Shown here one piece after another: positions 47,721 through 57,687 of a DNA stretch of 64,000 nt. The notes under the pieces were generated by a model. That model made no database searches. It had not been told where the DNA came from and worked only from the letters and a program-made list of their open reading frames with translations. Numbering within the stretch: position 1 is the stretch's first letter; each line of letters opens with the position of its first letter. The stretch comes from Candidatus Nitricoxidireducens bremensis (GTDB taxonomy: Bacteria; Pseudomonadota; Gammaproteobacteria; Burkholderiales; Rhodocyclaceae). The position numbers and the translations under genes are program-made. Where the stretch lies: assembly GCA_030247725.1 (NCBI GenBank), contig JAOTRT010000010.1, positions 81,775-145,774 on the forward strand, written 5' to 3'.

Positions 47721-48425
47721 TTAGAGGCCCTGATTCTGGGTCAGGATGGCCAGGGTCCCATCCACCTCCGCCACCGACTTCACGATCTGGCGCATGCCGT
47801 CTTCGAGGCTCGAATTCATGGCGACGGTCTGCGACCTGAGGGCCGAGGTCATGCCCTCGATGCCGGCGGCGGCGGCGGTGGACTTCTCCGAGAGCTTGCG
47901 GACTTCGTCGGCCACCACGGCGAAACCGCGGCCCTGCTCGCCGGCACGGGCCGCCTCGATGGCGGCATTCAGGGCCAGCAGGTTGGTCTGATTGGCGATC
48001 TCCTTGACCTCGGCCGTCAGGGTCTGCACACCCTGGAATTCGGTGTTCACGTTGGCAAGGCTGGCATTGATCTGGGCGACGTATTCGCCGGCCGCGGCAA
48101 GATCGGTCTTGACGGCCTCGACGGCGGATCGGGTCTTTTCGATCAGCGCAGAAAGCGTATTCATTCTTTCCTGCTGTTGCGTCAGTTGAACCTCCTGCTC
48201 CGCCAGCGCCTGCCTCGCGTCGGCGAGCTGGGATTCCGCGGCCTGGGAGTCGTTGCGCCAGCGCTCGGATTCGGCCTGCTCGGCGCCTATCCGCTGTTCC
48301 AGGTCGCGCACCATATCGCGCTGGCCGCTTTCGGCGGCATGCGCCTCGGCAAGGGAGCGTTCCAGATCGCTGCAACGACGCTGCAGCGCTTCAAGATCAT
48401 TTTTGAGTTGCTTGTTGCCGAACAT
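47721..48425 (-). CDS. Soluble methyl-accepting chemotaxis-type signalling protein
   Basis: The 234-residue protein has no membrane helix and no HAMP domain. A coiled coil (about residues 1-110) leads straight into the MCP hairpin tip ([39 protein letters not shown]). It is therefore a short cytoplasmic receptor of the kind that joins array or CheA complexes without a sensor of its own. It converges on selC. No chemosensory cluster is nearby. Confidence 0.88.
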   Translation of the reverse strand: MFGNKQLKNDLEALQRRCSDLERSLAEAHAAESGQRDMVRDLEQRIGAEQAESERWRNDSQAAESQLADARQALAEQEVQLTQQQERMNTLSALIEKTRSAVEAVKTDLAAAGEYVAQINASLANVNTEFQGVQTLTAEVKEIANQTNLLALNAAIEAARAGEQGRGFAVVADEVRKLSEKSTAAAAGIEGMTSALRSQTVAMNSSLEDGMRQIVKSVAEVDGTLAILTQNQGL

Positions 48426-48716
48426 GAACGTTTCCCTCCCTTATCGTGCTTTCTCAATCCTGGCCCAGGTCGGCCAAGGGTCTGGGCAGGACTTGCGCCG
48501 GCCGCTTCCGCAGGCACGACGCAGCATCCCTGAGGACCGCCGGCCCTCGACCGCGCGATTCTACGCGGGAAAGGATGCGCAGCGACGGCATCGCACGATA
48601 AGGTGGAGTCCCTTTGCCGGCGCGGCCGGACTACGGCGCCTCCCGTGCCTATGGCCGGCATCCGCAGGTAGAATCGGCCCGCTGTCCCGTACCAACGATC
48701 CATTGAGGTAGCCATC

Positions 48717-48905
48717 ATGTTGAATATCGGAAGAATCGGCGAACATGTCGGCATCCAGATCACCAACGATCAGGGTGTCGTGACCGGCGAGGTCCGGCTG
48801 ACAGCGGACACCGCCCATTTCGTCGCCCAGCGCATCGTCGATGCCGCCAGGGAGATCGAGAAGGATCAGCCAGCCGACGCCAAGGCGAAGCCCAGGAAGA
48901 AATAG
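48717..48905 (+). CDS. Small protein of unknown function (62 residues)
   Basis: A GAGG site and good codon use support this as a gene. It has a beta-rich start (IGRIGEHVGIQITNDQGVVTG), then a helix (TAHFVAQRIVDAAREIE) and a Lys-rich tail. It lies 22 bases upstream of the lipoyl-protein gene and probably opens that operon. Confidence 0.7.
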   Translation: MLNIGRIGEHVGIQITNDQGVVTGEVRLTADTAHFVAQRIVDAAREIEKDQPADAKAKPRKK

Positions 48906-48927
48906 CGGCCGGCCGCCGGAATCGCCC

Positions 48928-49362
48928 ATGGCGAAGGAAGCCTTCCGCGGCGCCATTCCCGCCGACCGCCGCTACGACACGCGCAACGACATGTGGGTGC
49001 GCCGCGATGGCGACGGGGTGGTAATCGGCGCCACCGCCTTCGGCATCCACCTGGCCGGCAAGGTGATCGCCTTCACGGCCAAGCCGCGGGGCGCCGAGGT
49101 GGTCGTCGGCCGCGGTCTCGGCACCATCGAAAGCGCCAAGACGGTGATCGCCGTCCATGCACCGATTTCCTTCGTCCTCGAAGAAGGCAACGAGGCCGCC
49201 GAGGAACGGCCCCAGGCCATCAACGACGACCCCTACGGCGCCGGCTGGATGGCCCGCGGCCGGGCCCTGGCCTGGGAGGCCGAAGCCGCCGGCCTGGTGG
49301 ATGCGGCGGCCTACGCTGCCCATGTGCGCGCCATGGACCCGGGAGCGGAGGTGGAGCCGTGA
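48928..49362 (+). CDS. GcvH-like lipoyl-domain protein
   Basis: The 144 residues follow the glycine-cleavage H-protein fold: DMWVRRDGDGVVIGATAFGI, a lipoyl hairpin with candidate lipoyl Lys71 in GTIESAKTVIAVHAPIS, and the closing NDDPYGAGW. The rest of a glycine cleavage system is not adjacent. H-like proteins of this kind also serve as lipoate-binding carriers in sulfur metabolism, and the next gene is DsrE-like, which supports that alternative. The ATG at 48928 begins the domain; the longer frame upstream is not used. Confidence 0.82.
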   Translation: MAKEAFRGAIPADRRYDTRNDMWVRRDGDGVVIGATAFGIHLAGKVIAFTAKPRGAEVVVGRGLGTIESAKTVIAVHAPISFVLEEGNEAAEERPQAINDDPYGAGWMARGRALAWEAEAAGLVDAAAYAAHVRAMDPGAEVEP

Positions 49363-49727
49363 GCAAGCTCGCCATCCTGCTGTGGGCCGCCACGCCGGAC
49401 AAGCCCGATCTGGCCGCCGCACCCTTCGTCTACGCCACGGCCGCCGCCGCCCTCGACGCCGAGGTGGAACTGCATTTCGCCGGCCCGGCCTGCGAGCTGC
49501 TGGTGGCCGGCGTGGCCGACAACGCCGTCACATCCGGCGGCAAGGCCGTCTATTCCTTCATGCGCGAGGCGGCGGCCCTCGACGTCAAGTTCCTCGCCTG
49601 CGCCATGGCCATCGCCCGCCACAAGGAGGCGGGCCGCGCCCTGATCCCGGAACTGGCCGGCGAGGCCGGCGCCTCCGCCTTCGTCGCCCGCAGCCTCGAC
49701 CCGGAGTGGCGCACGCTGGTGTTCTGA
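49359..49727 (+). CDS. DsrE/DsrF-like protein
   Basis: The 122-residue protein has the DsrE fold: AILLWAATPDKPD, the middle strand VELHFAGPACELL, and a conserved-looking Cys81 in VKFLACAMAIARHKE, the place of the reactive Cys in sulfur-relay DsrE proteins. The start is GTG at 49359, four bases overlapping the lipoyl-protein stop, with a GGAG-type site upstream. It may act as a sulfur carrier together with the lipoyl protein; no dsrAB or hdr genes are seen here. Confidence 0.78.
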   Translation: MSKLAILLWAATPDKPDLAAAPFVYATAAAALDAEVELHFAGPACELLVAGVADNAVTSGGKAVYSFMREAAALDVKFLACAMAIARHKEAGRALIPELAGEAGASAFVARSLDPEWRTLVF

Positions 49728-49808
49728 ACCCTCCCGCCGACCGTGACCGCTGGGGCGGCGCAGGCCCAGCGGGTATAATTCGCGATTCACCGAATTCGCG
49801 AGCAAACC

Positions 49809-50913
49809 ATGGAAGCAGAACGCCTCAACGCCGTCGCCAACCGCATCGCCGACCTTTCGTCGCGCGGGCAGGAACTGCGGAGGTATCTTTGACTACGATG
49901 CCAAGGCATCGCGGCTCGAAGAAGTCTCCAAACTGATGGAAGACCCCGGCATCTGGAACGATGCCGACCGCGCCCAGGCCCTGGGCAAGGAAAAGAAATC
50001 CCTCGAAGCAGTGGTCCTCACCCTGGACGGCGTGAGCCGCCAGCTCGCCGACGCCGGCGACCTCTTCGAGATGGCGAAGGAAGAGGACGACGAGGACACC
50101 CTCGTCGCCGTCGAAACCGACATCGCCGCCGTCGAGACGACGGTGGCCGACCTGGAGTTCCGCCGCATGTTCGCCAACCCGGCGGACCCCAACAACTGCT
50201 TCATCGACATCCAGGCCGGCGCCGGCGGCACCGAGGCCTGCGACTGGGCCTCCATGCTGCTGCGCCAGTACCTCAAGTACTGCGAGCGCAAGGGCTTCAA
50301 GACCGAGATCCTGGAGCAGACCGAAGGCGACGTGGCCGGCATCCGCAGCGCCTCCATCAAGGTCGAGGGCGACTACGCCTACGGCTACCTGCGCACCGAG
50401 ACCGGCGTGCACCGCCTGGTGAGGAAGAGCCCCTTCGATTCCTCCGGCGGCCGTCACACCAGCTTCGCCAGCCTCTACGTCTATCCCGAGATCGACGACT
50501 CCATCGAGGTCGAGATCAACCCGGCGGACCTGCGCGTAGACACCTTCCGCGCCAGCGGCGCCGGCGGCCAGCACATCAACAAGACCGACTCGGCGATCCG
50601 CATCACCCACAACCCGACCGGCATCGTCGTCCAGTGCCAGAACGACCGCTCCCAGCACCGCAACCGCGCCGAAGCCATGGCCATGCTGAAGTCGCGCCTC
50701 TACGAACTGGAGCTGCGCAAGCGCCAGGCCGAAGCCGACAAGCTGGAAGCCGGCAAGACCGACGTGGGCTGGGGCCACCAGATCCGCAGCTACGTGCTCG
50801 ACAATTCGCGCATCAAGGACCTGCGTACCAACGTGGAAATCTCCAACACCCAGAAGGTCCTCGACGGCGACCTCGACCAATTCATCGAAGCCAGCCTGAA
50901 GCAAGGCGTCTGA
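49809..50913 (+). CDS. prfB: Peptide chain release factor 2 (programmed +1 frameshift)
   Basis: RF2 reads UAA and UGA. The gene is in two frames: codons 1-27 (49809-49889) end at an in-frame TGA, and the second frame starts at 49891, so one base must be skipped. The shift gives 367 residues. The catalytic GGQ is in [15 protein letters not shown], and the [13 protein letters not shown] region holds the stop-codon recognition loop. It is followed by lysS after 20 bases, the usual pair. Confidence 0.95.
49881..49893 (+). promoter_or_regulatory. RF2 autoregulatory frameshift site
   Basis: The motif AGGTATCTTTGAC, preceded by CGG, is the classic RF2 slippery site: a Shine-Dalgarno-like CGGAGG, the CTT codon and the UGA with its following C. 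When RF2 is low, the ribosome pauses at UGA and slips forward by one base to make RF2. Confidence 0.93.
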
Positions 50914-50933
50914 CCCTCATCAGGGAAACCACC

Positions 50934-52439
50934 ATGACCGAACCGACCCAACAAGCCCCGCAGCAGGACGAGAACCAGCTCATCGCCGAGCGCCGCGAGA
51001 AGCTGAAGAAGTGGCGCGACTCCGGCGCCGCCTATCCCAACGACTTCCGCCGCGAGAACACCGCCGGCAAGCTCGACGAGCTGTACGGCGAGAAGAGCCG
51101 CGAGGAGCTGGAAGGCCTGCCCGTGGAGGTCAAGGTCGCCGGCCGCATCATGCTCAAGCGCGTCATGGGCAAGGCCAGCTTCGCCACCCTCCAGGACCTC
51201 TCGGGCCGCCTGCAGATCTACGTCACCAAGGACGGCGTCGGCGAAGGCGTGTACGACGACTTCAAGCACTGGGACCTGGGCGACATCGTCGGCGCCGTCG
51301 GCACCCTGATGAAGACCAAGACCGGCGAACTGACGGTGGCCTGCTCCCAGGTGCGCCTGCTGTCCAAGGCCCTGCGCCCGCTGCCGGAGAAATTCCGCGG
51401 CCTCACCGACGTGGAACAGACCTACCGCCAGCGCTACCTGGACCTCATCACCAACGACGCCTCGCGCTTCACCTTCGTCGCCCGCAGCCGCATGATCGCG
51501 TCGATCCGTAACTACATGACGCACCACCACTTCCTCGAAGTGGAAACGCCGATGATGCACCCGATCCCCGGCGGCGCCTCGGCCAAGCCCTTCACCACCC
51601 ACCACAACGCCCTCGACATGCAGCTGTTCCTGCGCATCGCGCCGGAGCTGTACCTCAAGCGCCTGGTGGTCGGCGGTTTCGAGAAGGTGTTCGAGATCAA
51701 CCGCAATTTCCGCAACGAGGGCCTGTCCACCCGGCACAACCCCGAGTTCACCATGATGGAGTTCTACGAGGCCTACGCCGACTACAAGAGCCTCATGGAC
51801 TACACCGAGGGCCTGCTGCGCCACGCCGCCCGCGAGGCGCTGGGCACCGAGGTCTTCGAGTACCAGGGCCGCACCCTCGACCTTTCCAAGCCCTTCCGCC
51901 GCATGACCATGGTGGAGGCCATCCACTACCACCATCCCGGCTACAGCGTCGCCATGCTGACCGACGCCGGCTGGCTGCGCCAGAAGCTCCACGACCTCAA
52001 GGTGGCCGTGCGCCCCGACGTGGGCCTCGGCACCCTGCAGATGATGATGTTCGAGGAGACGACGGAAGCCGAGCTGTGGGAGCCCACCTTCATCATCGAC
52101 TACCCGACGGAAGTCAGCCCCCTGGCGCGCCGCTCCGACAGCAATCCCGAGGTCACCGAGCGCTTCGAGCTCTACATCGTCGGCCGCGAGATCGCCAACG
52201 GCTTCTCCGAGCTCAACGACCCGGAGGACCAGGCCGCCCGCTTCCAGGAGCAGGCCAAGGCCAAGGACGCCGGCGACGAAGAGGCCATGTACTACGACGC
52301 CGACTACATCCGCGCCCTGGAATACGGCCTGCCGCCCACCGGCGGCTGCGGCATCGGCATCGACCGGCTGGTGATGCTGCTGACGGATTCGCCGTCGATC
52401 CGCGACGTCATCCTCTTCCCCCAAATGCGCCCCGAATGA
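50934..52439 (+). CDS. lysS: Lysyl-tRNA synthetase, class II
   Basis: The 501 residues have an N-terminal anticodon-binding OB domain ([23 protein letters not shown]) and the class II core. Motif 2 is [20 protein letters not shown] and motif 3 is [15 protein letters not shown]. The start at 50934 has an AGGGA site. It lies 20 bases after prfB. Confidence 0.96.
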   Translation: MTEPTQQAPQQDENQLIAERREKLKKWRDSGAAYPNDFRRENTAGKLDELYGEKSREELEGLPVEVKVAGRIMLKRVMGKASFATLQDLSGRLQIYVTKDGVGEGVYDDFKHWDLGDIVGAVGTLMKTKTGELTVACSQVRLLSKALRPLPEKFRGLTDVEQTYRQRYLDLITNDASRFTFVARSRMIASIRNYMTHHHFLEVETPMMHPIPGGASAKPFTTHHNALDMQLFLRIAPELYLKRLVVGGFEKVFEINRNFRNEGLSTRHNPEFTMMEFYEAYADYKSLMDYTEGLLRHAAREALGTEVFEYQGRTLDLSKPFRRMTMVEAIHYHHPGYSVAMLTDAGWLRQKLHDLKVAVRPDVGLGTLQMMMFEETTEAELWEPTFIIDYPTEVSPLARRSDSNPEVTERFELYIVGREIANGFSELNDPEDQAARFQEQAKAKDAGDEEAMYYDADYIRALEYGLPPTGGCGIGIDRLVMLLTDSPSIRDVILFPQMRPE

Positions 52440-52483
52440 GCGCTGCCTGCTGCGCTTGGCCGGGCGGCGTTGCTCGGGACCTC

Positions 52484-52502
52484 GCATAGCGCTGCTATGC
52501 GT
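52484..52502. repeat. Palindromic hairpin after lysS
   Basis: CGCATAGC and GCTATGCG pair around a GCT loop, and the flanks pair further (GGG/CCC). There is no U-tract. It may stabilise the 3' end of the prfB-lysS transcript or be a dispersed repeat. It lies in the 114-base gap before mnmC. Confidence 0.55.
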
Positions 52503-52553
52503 CGGCCCCTCGCGCCTTGCCCGACCGGCGCTCGCGACGGCGAGTAAGCTTGG

Positions 52554-54392
52554 ATGACCTATCAAAGGATCGTTCCAGCTGAACTCGCCTTCGCCAACGA
52601 CGGCGTTCCCTATTCGGCGGCTTTCGACGACGTCTATCATTCCGCCAGCGGCGGGCTGGAACAGGCGCGCCACGTCTTTCTGGCCGGCAACCGCCTGATC
52701 GGGGAGGCACCGCGCTGGCGCAGGCGCGAGTGCTTCACGGTGCTGGAAACCGGCTTCGGCGCCGGGCTCAACTTCCTCGCCACCTGGCAGGCCTGGCGCG
52801 ACGATCCGGCACGACCGCGGCGACTGCATTTCGTCTCCGTCGAGAAGCATCCCTACGCCGCCACCGACCTGCGCCGCATCTTCGCCGGCTGGCCGGCGCT
52901 GGCCGACCTGTCTTCTCAGTTGGCGGACGTCTGGCCGGCCCTGGTGCCCGGCCTGCATCGGCTGCACTTCGAAAACGGCGCCGTCACCCTGACCCTGGCC
53001 TTCGGCGATGCCGCCGAACGGCTGCCCCAGCTGGTCCTCGCCGCCGACGCCATTTATCTCGACGGCTTCGCGCCGGCTAAGAATCCGGACATGTGGTCCG
53101 ACGCCGTCTTCGCCGCCCTCTTCGCCCGGGCGGCGCCGGGGGCGACCCTGGCCTCCTGGTCGGTGCTGGACGACATGATGTTCCGCCTCTCCCGCGCCGG
53201 CTTCGCGCTGGAAAAGCGGCCGGGCTTCGGCACCAAGCGCTACATGCTGGCGGCGCGCAAGCCGGGCGAGACGCCGGACGAGGCCCGGCTCCCGCAGCGC
53301 ATCGCCGTCATCGGCGCCGGCGCCGCCGGCAGTTCGGCGGCCCAGCGGCTGGCCGCCCGCGGCTTCGATGTCGCCGTGTTCGAGGCCGCCGCAGAGCCGG
53401 CCCAGGGGGCCTCGGGCAATACGGCCGGCGTCTTCCGGCCCCTGCCCTCCCTCGACGACAGCCGCCTGGCGCGGCTGCTGCGGGCCGGCTTCCTCTATGG
53501 CCGCCGCCACCTGGCGGCCGTCCCCGGCGTGCGCCACCAACTCTGCGGCGTGCTGCACATCGCCCGCGACGCGAAGCACGAGGAAACCCAGCGCCGCATC
53601 GTCGCCGAACAGGTGCCGCCCGCGGACCTGCTGCGCTTCGTCGAGCGCGACGAGGCCTCCGCCATCGCCGGCTGGCCCGTGGAGATGGGCGCCTGGTGGT
53701 TCCCCGGCGGCGGCTGGATCAACCCGCCCTCCTTGTGCCGCGCCAATCTGGCGGGCCTGGACGTGCGCTACGGCGCGGCGGTGGACCGGCTGGAGGCCGT
53801 CGACGGCGGCTGGCGCCTGCTGGCCGCCGACGGCAGCCTCCTGGGCGAGGCCGACGCCGTGGTGCTGGCCAACGCCACCGACGCGCGGCGCATGATCCCG
53901 GAGCTGCCGGTGCGCGTGGGCCGCGGCCTCGTCTCCCACATCCCCGAGGCGGCCGTGCCGCCTTTCAACATCGTGGCGACGCGCCTGGGCTACGTGACGC
54001 CGGCGGTGGACGGCATCCATTGCGCCGGCGCCACCATGGCCTCGGGCGATACCGGTACGGACCTGCGTCTCGCCGACCACGTGGAAAACCTCACGCGCCT
54101 GGACATGACCCTGCCGGGCTACGGCAAGGGCCTCGATCCGGCGCAGCTTGCCGGCCGCATCGGCTTCCGCCCCATGTCGCCGGACCGCCTGCCCATCGTC
54201 GGCGCCCTGGATGCCCCCGGACTCTGGACTCTCAACGGCTTCGGCGCCCGGGGCCTCGTCTGGGCGTCCCTGTGCGCCGAATTGCTGGCGTGCCGCATCG
54301 CCGGGGAACCGCTGCCCGTCGAAGCCGACATCGCCGCGGCCCTCTCCCCGGGACGCTTCCGGGAGCGCTCCCGGCGCCGCGGCAAAGTGTAA
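52554..54392 (+). CDS. mnmC: Bifunctional tRNA wobble-uridine enzyme MnmC
   Basis: MnmC completes 5-methylaminomethyl-2-thiouridine at the tRNA wobble position. The N-terminal methyltransferase domain has LETGFGAGLNFLATWQAW and YLDGFAPAKNPDMW. The C-terminal FAD domain has IAVIGAGAAGSSAAQRLAAR and the family SGNTAGVFRPLP, ending with LNGFGARGLVWASL. The 612 residues give both halves, so the fusion is complete. Confidence 0.93.
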   Translation: MTYQRIVPAELAFANDGVPYSAAFDDVYHSASGGLEQARHVFLAGNRLIGEAPRWRRRECFTVLETGFGAGLNFLATWQAWRDDPARPRRLHFVSVEKHPYAATDLRRIFAGWPALADLSSQLADVWPALVPGLHRLHFENGAVTLTLAFGDAAERLPQLVLAADAIYLDGFAPAKNPDMWSDAVFAALFARAAPGATLASWSVLDDMMFRLSRAGFALEKRPGFGTKRYMLAARKPGETPDEARLPQRIAVIGAGAAGSSAAQRLAARGFDVAVFEAAAEPAQGASGNTAGVFRPLPSLDDSRLARLLRAGFLYGRRHLAAVPGVRHQLCGVLHIARDAKHEETQRRIVAEQVPPADLLRFVERDEASAIAGWPVEMGAWWFPGGGWINPPSLCRANLAGLDVRYGAAVDRLEAVDGGWRLLAADGSLLGEADAVVLANATDARRMIPELPVRVGRGLVSHIPEAAVPPFNIVATRLGYVTPAVDGIHCAGATMASGDTGTDLRLADHVENLTRLDMTLPGYGKGLDPAQLAGRIGFRPMSPDRLPIVGALDAPGLWTLNGFGARGLVWASLCAELLACRIAGEPLPVEADIAAALSPGRFRERSRRRGKV

Positions 54393-54470
54393 GAATTCGT
54401 TGCCCCGGTCGTCGGCAGTACCGACCGGCGCGTTGTTGATCTCAGCAAGTCCAACCACGCGAGGTTCGCC

Positions 54471-55160
54471 ATGAACACCCTTCTGCCGCCCCCCAAGCTC
54501 CACCCGGCCGTCCTGACCGCCGCCCTTTCCGTTTCTGCCCTGGCCCTGGCCGGCATCGGCGTGCTGACCGGCGCGATCCCCTTCGCACCGAAGACGGCGG
54601 AAACTCCACCCGCCGCCGAGCAGGCCATCCCGACGACGCCCCCCGTCGTCTCCGCCCCGGCTGCCAAGGCGCCGGTTGCCGTCCCGCGCCCGGTGTCCGC
54701 ACGGGCAGTCCCGACCAAGGCCCAGGGCGGCCCCGATATCGAGGTCATCCGCAAGGGTAGCGACGAAGCCGGCCTGGTCAGGACGTCCGGCGTCGCCGCC
54801 GATCCGGCCCCCGCCCTTCCCGCTGCCTGCAAGGACTGCGGCACCATCGAATCCGTGCGCGAAATCGCCCGCGAGGGCGAGGCCAGCGGCCTGGGCGCCG
54901 CGGCGGGCGGCGTGGTGGGCGGCATCCTGGGCCGCCAGATCGGCAACGGCAGCGGCCGGGACATCGCCACGGTGCTGGGCGCCATCGGCGGCGCCGTCGC
55001 CGGCCATCAGATCGAAAAGACCCAGAAGAAGAGCGTCCGCTACGAGGTGGTGGTGCGCTTCGAGGACGGCACCAGCCGCGTGCTGACCGAAGATGCGCCG
55101 CCGGCCTGGCGCCAGGGCGACAAGGTGAAATTCGCCAACGGCGTGCTGGTGGCGGACTAA
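54471..55160 (+). CDS. Glycine-zipper 2TM protein
   Basis: The 229 residues have an N-terminal membrane segment or uncleaved signal (about 14-36), a long Pro/Ala linker, and a C-terminal glycine-zipper unit (GLGAAAGGVVGGILGRQIG, then GAIGGAVAGHQIEK) of the SlyB/2TM type. The mature part ends with a beta-rich domain (RYEVVVRFEDGTSRVL). Unlike SlyB it has no lipobox. It is probably an envelope-associated protein; the role is unknown. Confidence 0.82.
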   Translation: MNTLLPPPKLHPAVLTAALSVSALALAGIGVLTGAIPFAPKTAETPPAAEQAIPTTPPVVSAPAAKAPVAVPRPVSARAVPTKAQGGPDIEVIRKGSDEAGLVRTSGVAADPAPALPAACKDCGTIESVREIAREGEASGLGAAAGGVVGGILGRQIGNGSGRDIATVLGAIGGAVAGHQIEKTQKKSVRYEVVVRFEDGTSRVLTEDAPPAWRQGDKVKFANGVLVAD

Positions 55161-55164
55161 GCGC

Positions 55165-56070
55165 CTAGTCGACGGCCGCGACCGTGCTGCTGCCGGCTGC
55201 CGCCACCGTCGACGGCAGCAGCCAGGGCGGGCCCATGGTGATCTGGTCCAGGCGCTGCTTGGACACCAGCAACTCCTCCATCCAGCCTTCCTCCTTGAGC
55301 CGCGGCGCCGCCGCCTGGAGGGCATCGGCCACTTCCATCGGCGTCCAACCGGCGCGCACCATGAGCCGCAGGGCCAGCATGTCGGCCTCCCGCAGCTGTT
55401 CGGGACGGTAAAGGGATTTCAGCACCCGCGTGCCGGCCACCGAAGCCGCTGTGGTGGCGGCCGTTGCGGCCACCGAAGTAGTCGCCGTGGCGGTGGCGGC
55501 CGTGGTGGACACCGCGGCGGCACCCCGCAGCAGGTTGGCCATGGGCAAAGCCAGGGTGATGGCGGCCGACATCATGAGGCTGGTGGCCGAATTCTCCTCG
55601 TGGTGCTCAGCGAGCACGTGGCCCATCTCTCGGGCGACGACGAAGGCCAGGGCCGGCTCCTGGAAGTCCAGGGACCGCAGCCCGTCGAAGACGACGACGG
55701 TGCCGCCCGCGCTCGATAGGGTGCCCTGCTCTTCCTTGGCCGGCACCATGACCTGGAAATAGGGCACGGGACGACCGAGCTCCCCCCGCATGTCCCGCGC
55801 CGCGCGGCCCAGCCGGGAGCCGATCTGCTGCACCTGGCGGCGGAAAGTGACGGCCGCCTCGCAGGCCTTGTCGGCGATCTTGGCGGCGCAGGCCGAATCC
55901 GGCGCCAGGCTCAGCATGGCCTGGAGCTCGATTTCCGAATAGGCGGCGCCCACCTGCTTGGGCACGACGAACTGGGTGCGTCCGGACTGGCTGGTCGTGG
56001 TGGCGCAGGCGCCGAGGCAGGCGCTGGCGAAGACCATCAGCAAAGCGGAGGGACGCGGTCGGCGGAGCAT
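55165..56070 (-). CDS. M48-family metalloprotease-like lipoprotein with altered zinc motif
   Basis: The 301 residues begin with a lipoprotein signal (lipobox LGAC, Cys22) and have an M48 peptidase-type core. The motif that should read HExxH is REMGH (Arg147 to His151), so the first zinc ligand is replaced. The late Glu ligand in READMLALRL is kept. A run of Ala and Thr (about 185-220) interrupts the domain. Either it works with a changed metal site or is a pseudo-protease. The ATG at 56070 is the best of two starts. Confidence 0.78.
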   Translation of the reverse strand: MLRRPRPSALLMVFASACLGACATTTSQSGRTQFVVPKQVGAAYSEIELQAMLSLAPDSACAAKIADKACEAAVTFRRQVQQIGSRLGRAARDMRGELGRPVPYFQVMVPAKEEQGTLSSAGGTVVVFDGLRSLDFQEPALAFVVAREMGHVLAEHHEENSATSLMMSAAITLALPMANLLRGAAAVSTTAATATATTSVAATAATTAASVAGTRVLKSLYRPEQLREADMLALRLMVRAGWTPMEVADALQAAAPRLKEEGWMEELLVSKQRLDQITMGPPWLLPSTVAAAGSSTVAAVD

Positions 56071-56120
56071 GCGCAAGCATGGCCCTGGGGCCATGTCGGT
56101 GTCAAGCCGAACAGAAGCCC

Positions 56121-57512
56121 TTATACGTGCTTATCCAGCCGCTGCAGCACCGTTTCGCGCCCCAGCACCTCGACGACGGCGTCGATGGCCGGCGACTGGG
56201 GCTGGCCCAGCAGCACCACGCGCAGGGGGATCGCCACCTGGGGCATCTTCATGCCCCGGGCCGTGCAGGTCTCCTTGATGGCCTGGCTGATGGCCGCCTT
56301 CTGCCAGTCGGCCGCCGCCAGGCGTCCGCGCAGGTCGGCCAGGGCCGCCCGCGCCGCCTCGGTCAGATGGGTGGCGGTCATCTCGGCCGAGGGATGGATC
56401 TCGACGCAGAAGGGTTCCACCGCGTCGGCCAGTTCGTTGAGATTGGCGACCCGGTCCTTGTAGAGGGCGACGACGCGCTCCAGGGGCGCCCCCGCCTCCG
56501 GGTCGACGCCGCGGCGCGCCAGGCGGCTGGCGGCCTGGCCGGCGAGGCGGACGTCGTCGGCCTGCTTGATGTAGTGGGCGTTGAGCCAGGCCAGCTTCTC
56601 GGTGTTGAACTGGGCGGCGGAGGCCGTGATGTGGTCCAGGTCGAACCACTGGACGAACTGCTCCATGGAGAAGATCTCGTCATCGCCGTGGGACCAGCCC
56701 AGGCGCGCCAGGTAGTTGAGCACCGCTTCCTGCAGGTAGCCGTTGTCGTCGTAGTCGGTGACGGCCACCGAATTGCGGCGCTTGGAGAGCTTCTGGCCGT
56801 CGTCGCCGAGGATCATGGAAAGGTGGGCGTAGAGCGGCACCGTGGCGCCCAGGGCTTTCAACACGTTGATCTGGCGCGGCGTGTTGTTCACGTGGTCGTC
56901 GCCGCGGATGACGTGGGTGATGCCCATGTCCCAGTCGTCCACCACGACGCAGAAGTTGTAGGTCGGCGTGCCGTCGGCGCGGGCGATGATGAAGTCGTCG
57001 AGTTCGCTGTTGGCGATCTCGATGCGGCCCTTGACCTGGTCGTCCCAGCCCACCACGCCGTCCAGCGGGTTCCGGAAGCGCACCACCGGCTCCACGCCGG
57101 CGGGCGGCGGCGGCAGGGTCTTGCCGGGTTCGGGACGCCAGCGGCCATCGTAGCGGGGCTTCTCCTTCTTCGCCTCCTGCTCGGCGCGCAGGGCGTCGAG
57201 TTCCTCCTTAGACGTATAGCAGTGATAGGCCGTGCCGGCCGCCAGCATCTGGCCGATGACTTCCTTGTAGCGGCCCATGCGCTGCATCTGGTAGTAGGGC
57301 CCCTCGTCGTGGGCCAGACCCAGCCACTGCATGCCGTCGAGGATCGCCTGAACCGCCTCGGGCGTGGAGCGAGCTACGTCGGTATCCTCGATGCGCAGGA
57401 TGAACTGGCCGCCGTGGCGACGGGCATAGGCCCAGGCGAACAGCGCGGTGCGGGCGCCGCCGATGTGGAGGTAGCCGGTGGGACTGGGAGCGAAGCGGGT
57501 GCGGACGGTCAT
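56121..57512 (-). CDS. gltX: Glutamyl-tRNA synthetase
   Basis: The 463-residue class I synthetase has the HIGH box in [18 protein letters not shown] and the KMSKS box as KLSKRRN (about residue 245). The anticodon-binding C-terminal domain is complete. Bases 56071-56120 separate it from the M48-like gene on the same strand. Confidence 0.96.
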   Translation of the reverse strand: MTVRTRFAPSPTGYLHIGGARTALFAWAYARRHGGQFILRIEDTDVARSTPEAVQAILDGMQWLGLAHDEGPYYQMQRMGRYKEVIGQMLAAGTAYHCYTSKEELDALRAEQEAKKEKPRYDGRWRPEPGKTLPPPPAGVEPVVRFRNPLDGVVGWDDQVKGRIEIANSELDDFIIARADGTPTYNFCVVVDDWDMGITHVIRGDDHVNNTPRQINVLKALGATVPLYAHLSMILGDDGQKLSKRRNSVAVTDYDDNGYLQEAVLNYLARLGWSHGDDEIFSMEQFVQWFDLDHITASAAQFNTEKLAWLNAHYIKQADDVRLAGQAASRLARRGVDPEAGAPLERVVALYKDRVANLNELADAVEPFCVEIHPSAEMTATHLTEAARAALADLRGRLAAADWQKAAISQAIKETCTARGMKMPQVAIPLRVVLLGQPQSPAIDAVVEVLGRETVLQRLDKHV

Positions 57513-57612
57513 GGGATGCGGCGGCGGACGGGAAAGGCGCGATTTTACGCGAGCCGCCCCGCCAATTGACCGGGGACGGGGCTTTATGTTCTAATGCGCG
57601 CCTTCCCGAAAG

Positions 57613-57687
57613 GGGCGGTTAGCTCAGCGGTAGAGCACTGCCTTCACACGGCAGGGGTCACTGGTTCGATCCCAGTACCGCCCACCA
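57613..57687 (+). tRNA. tRNA-Val (anticodon CAC)
   Basis: Acceptor stem GGGCGGT pairs with ACCGCCC, and CCA is encoded. The anticodon stem CTGCC/GGCAG holds the loop TTCACAC, giving CAC, which reads GTG valine codons. The T-arm is CTGGTTCGATCCCAG. It marks the left edge of the accessory island; no repeat of its 3' end was found further right in the window. Confidence 0.97.

Noticed and set aside
50790..55325. A 1511-codon minus-strand open frame opposite lysS and mnmC
   Set aside because: It covers the prfB tail, lysS, mnmC and the glycine-zipper gene, all strongly identified on the plus strand. It has no domain and arises from high GC.
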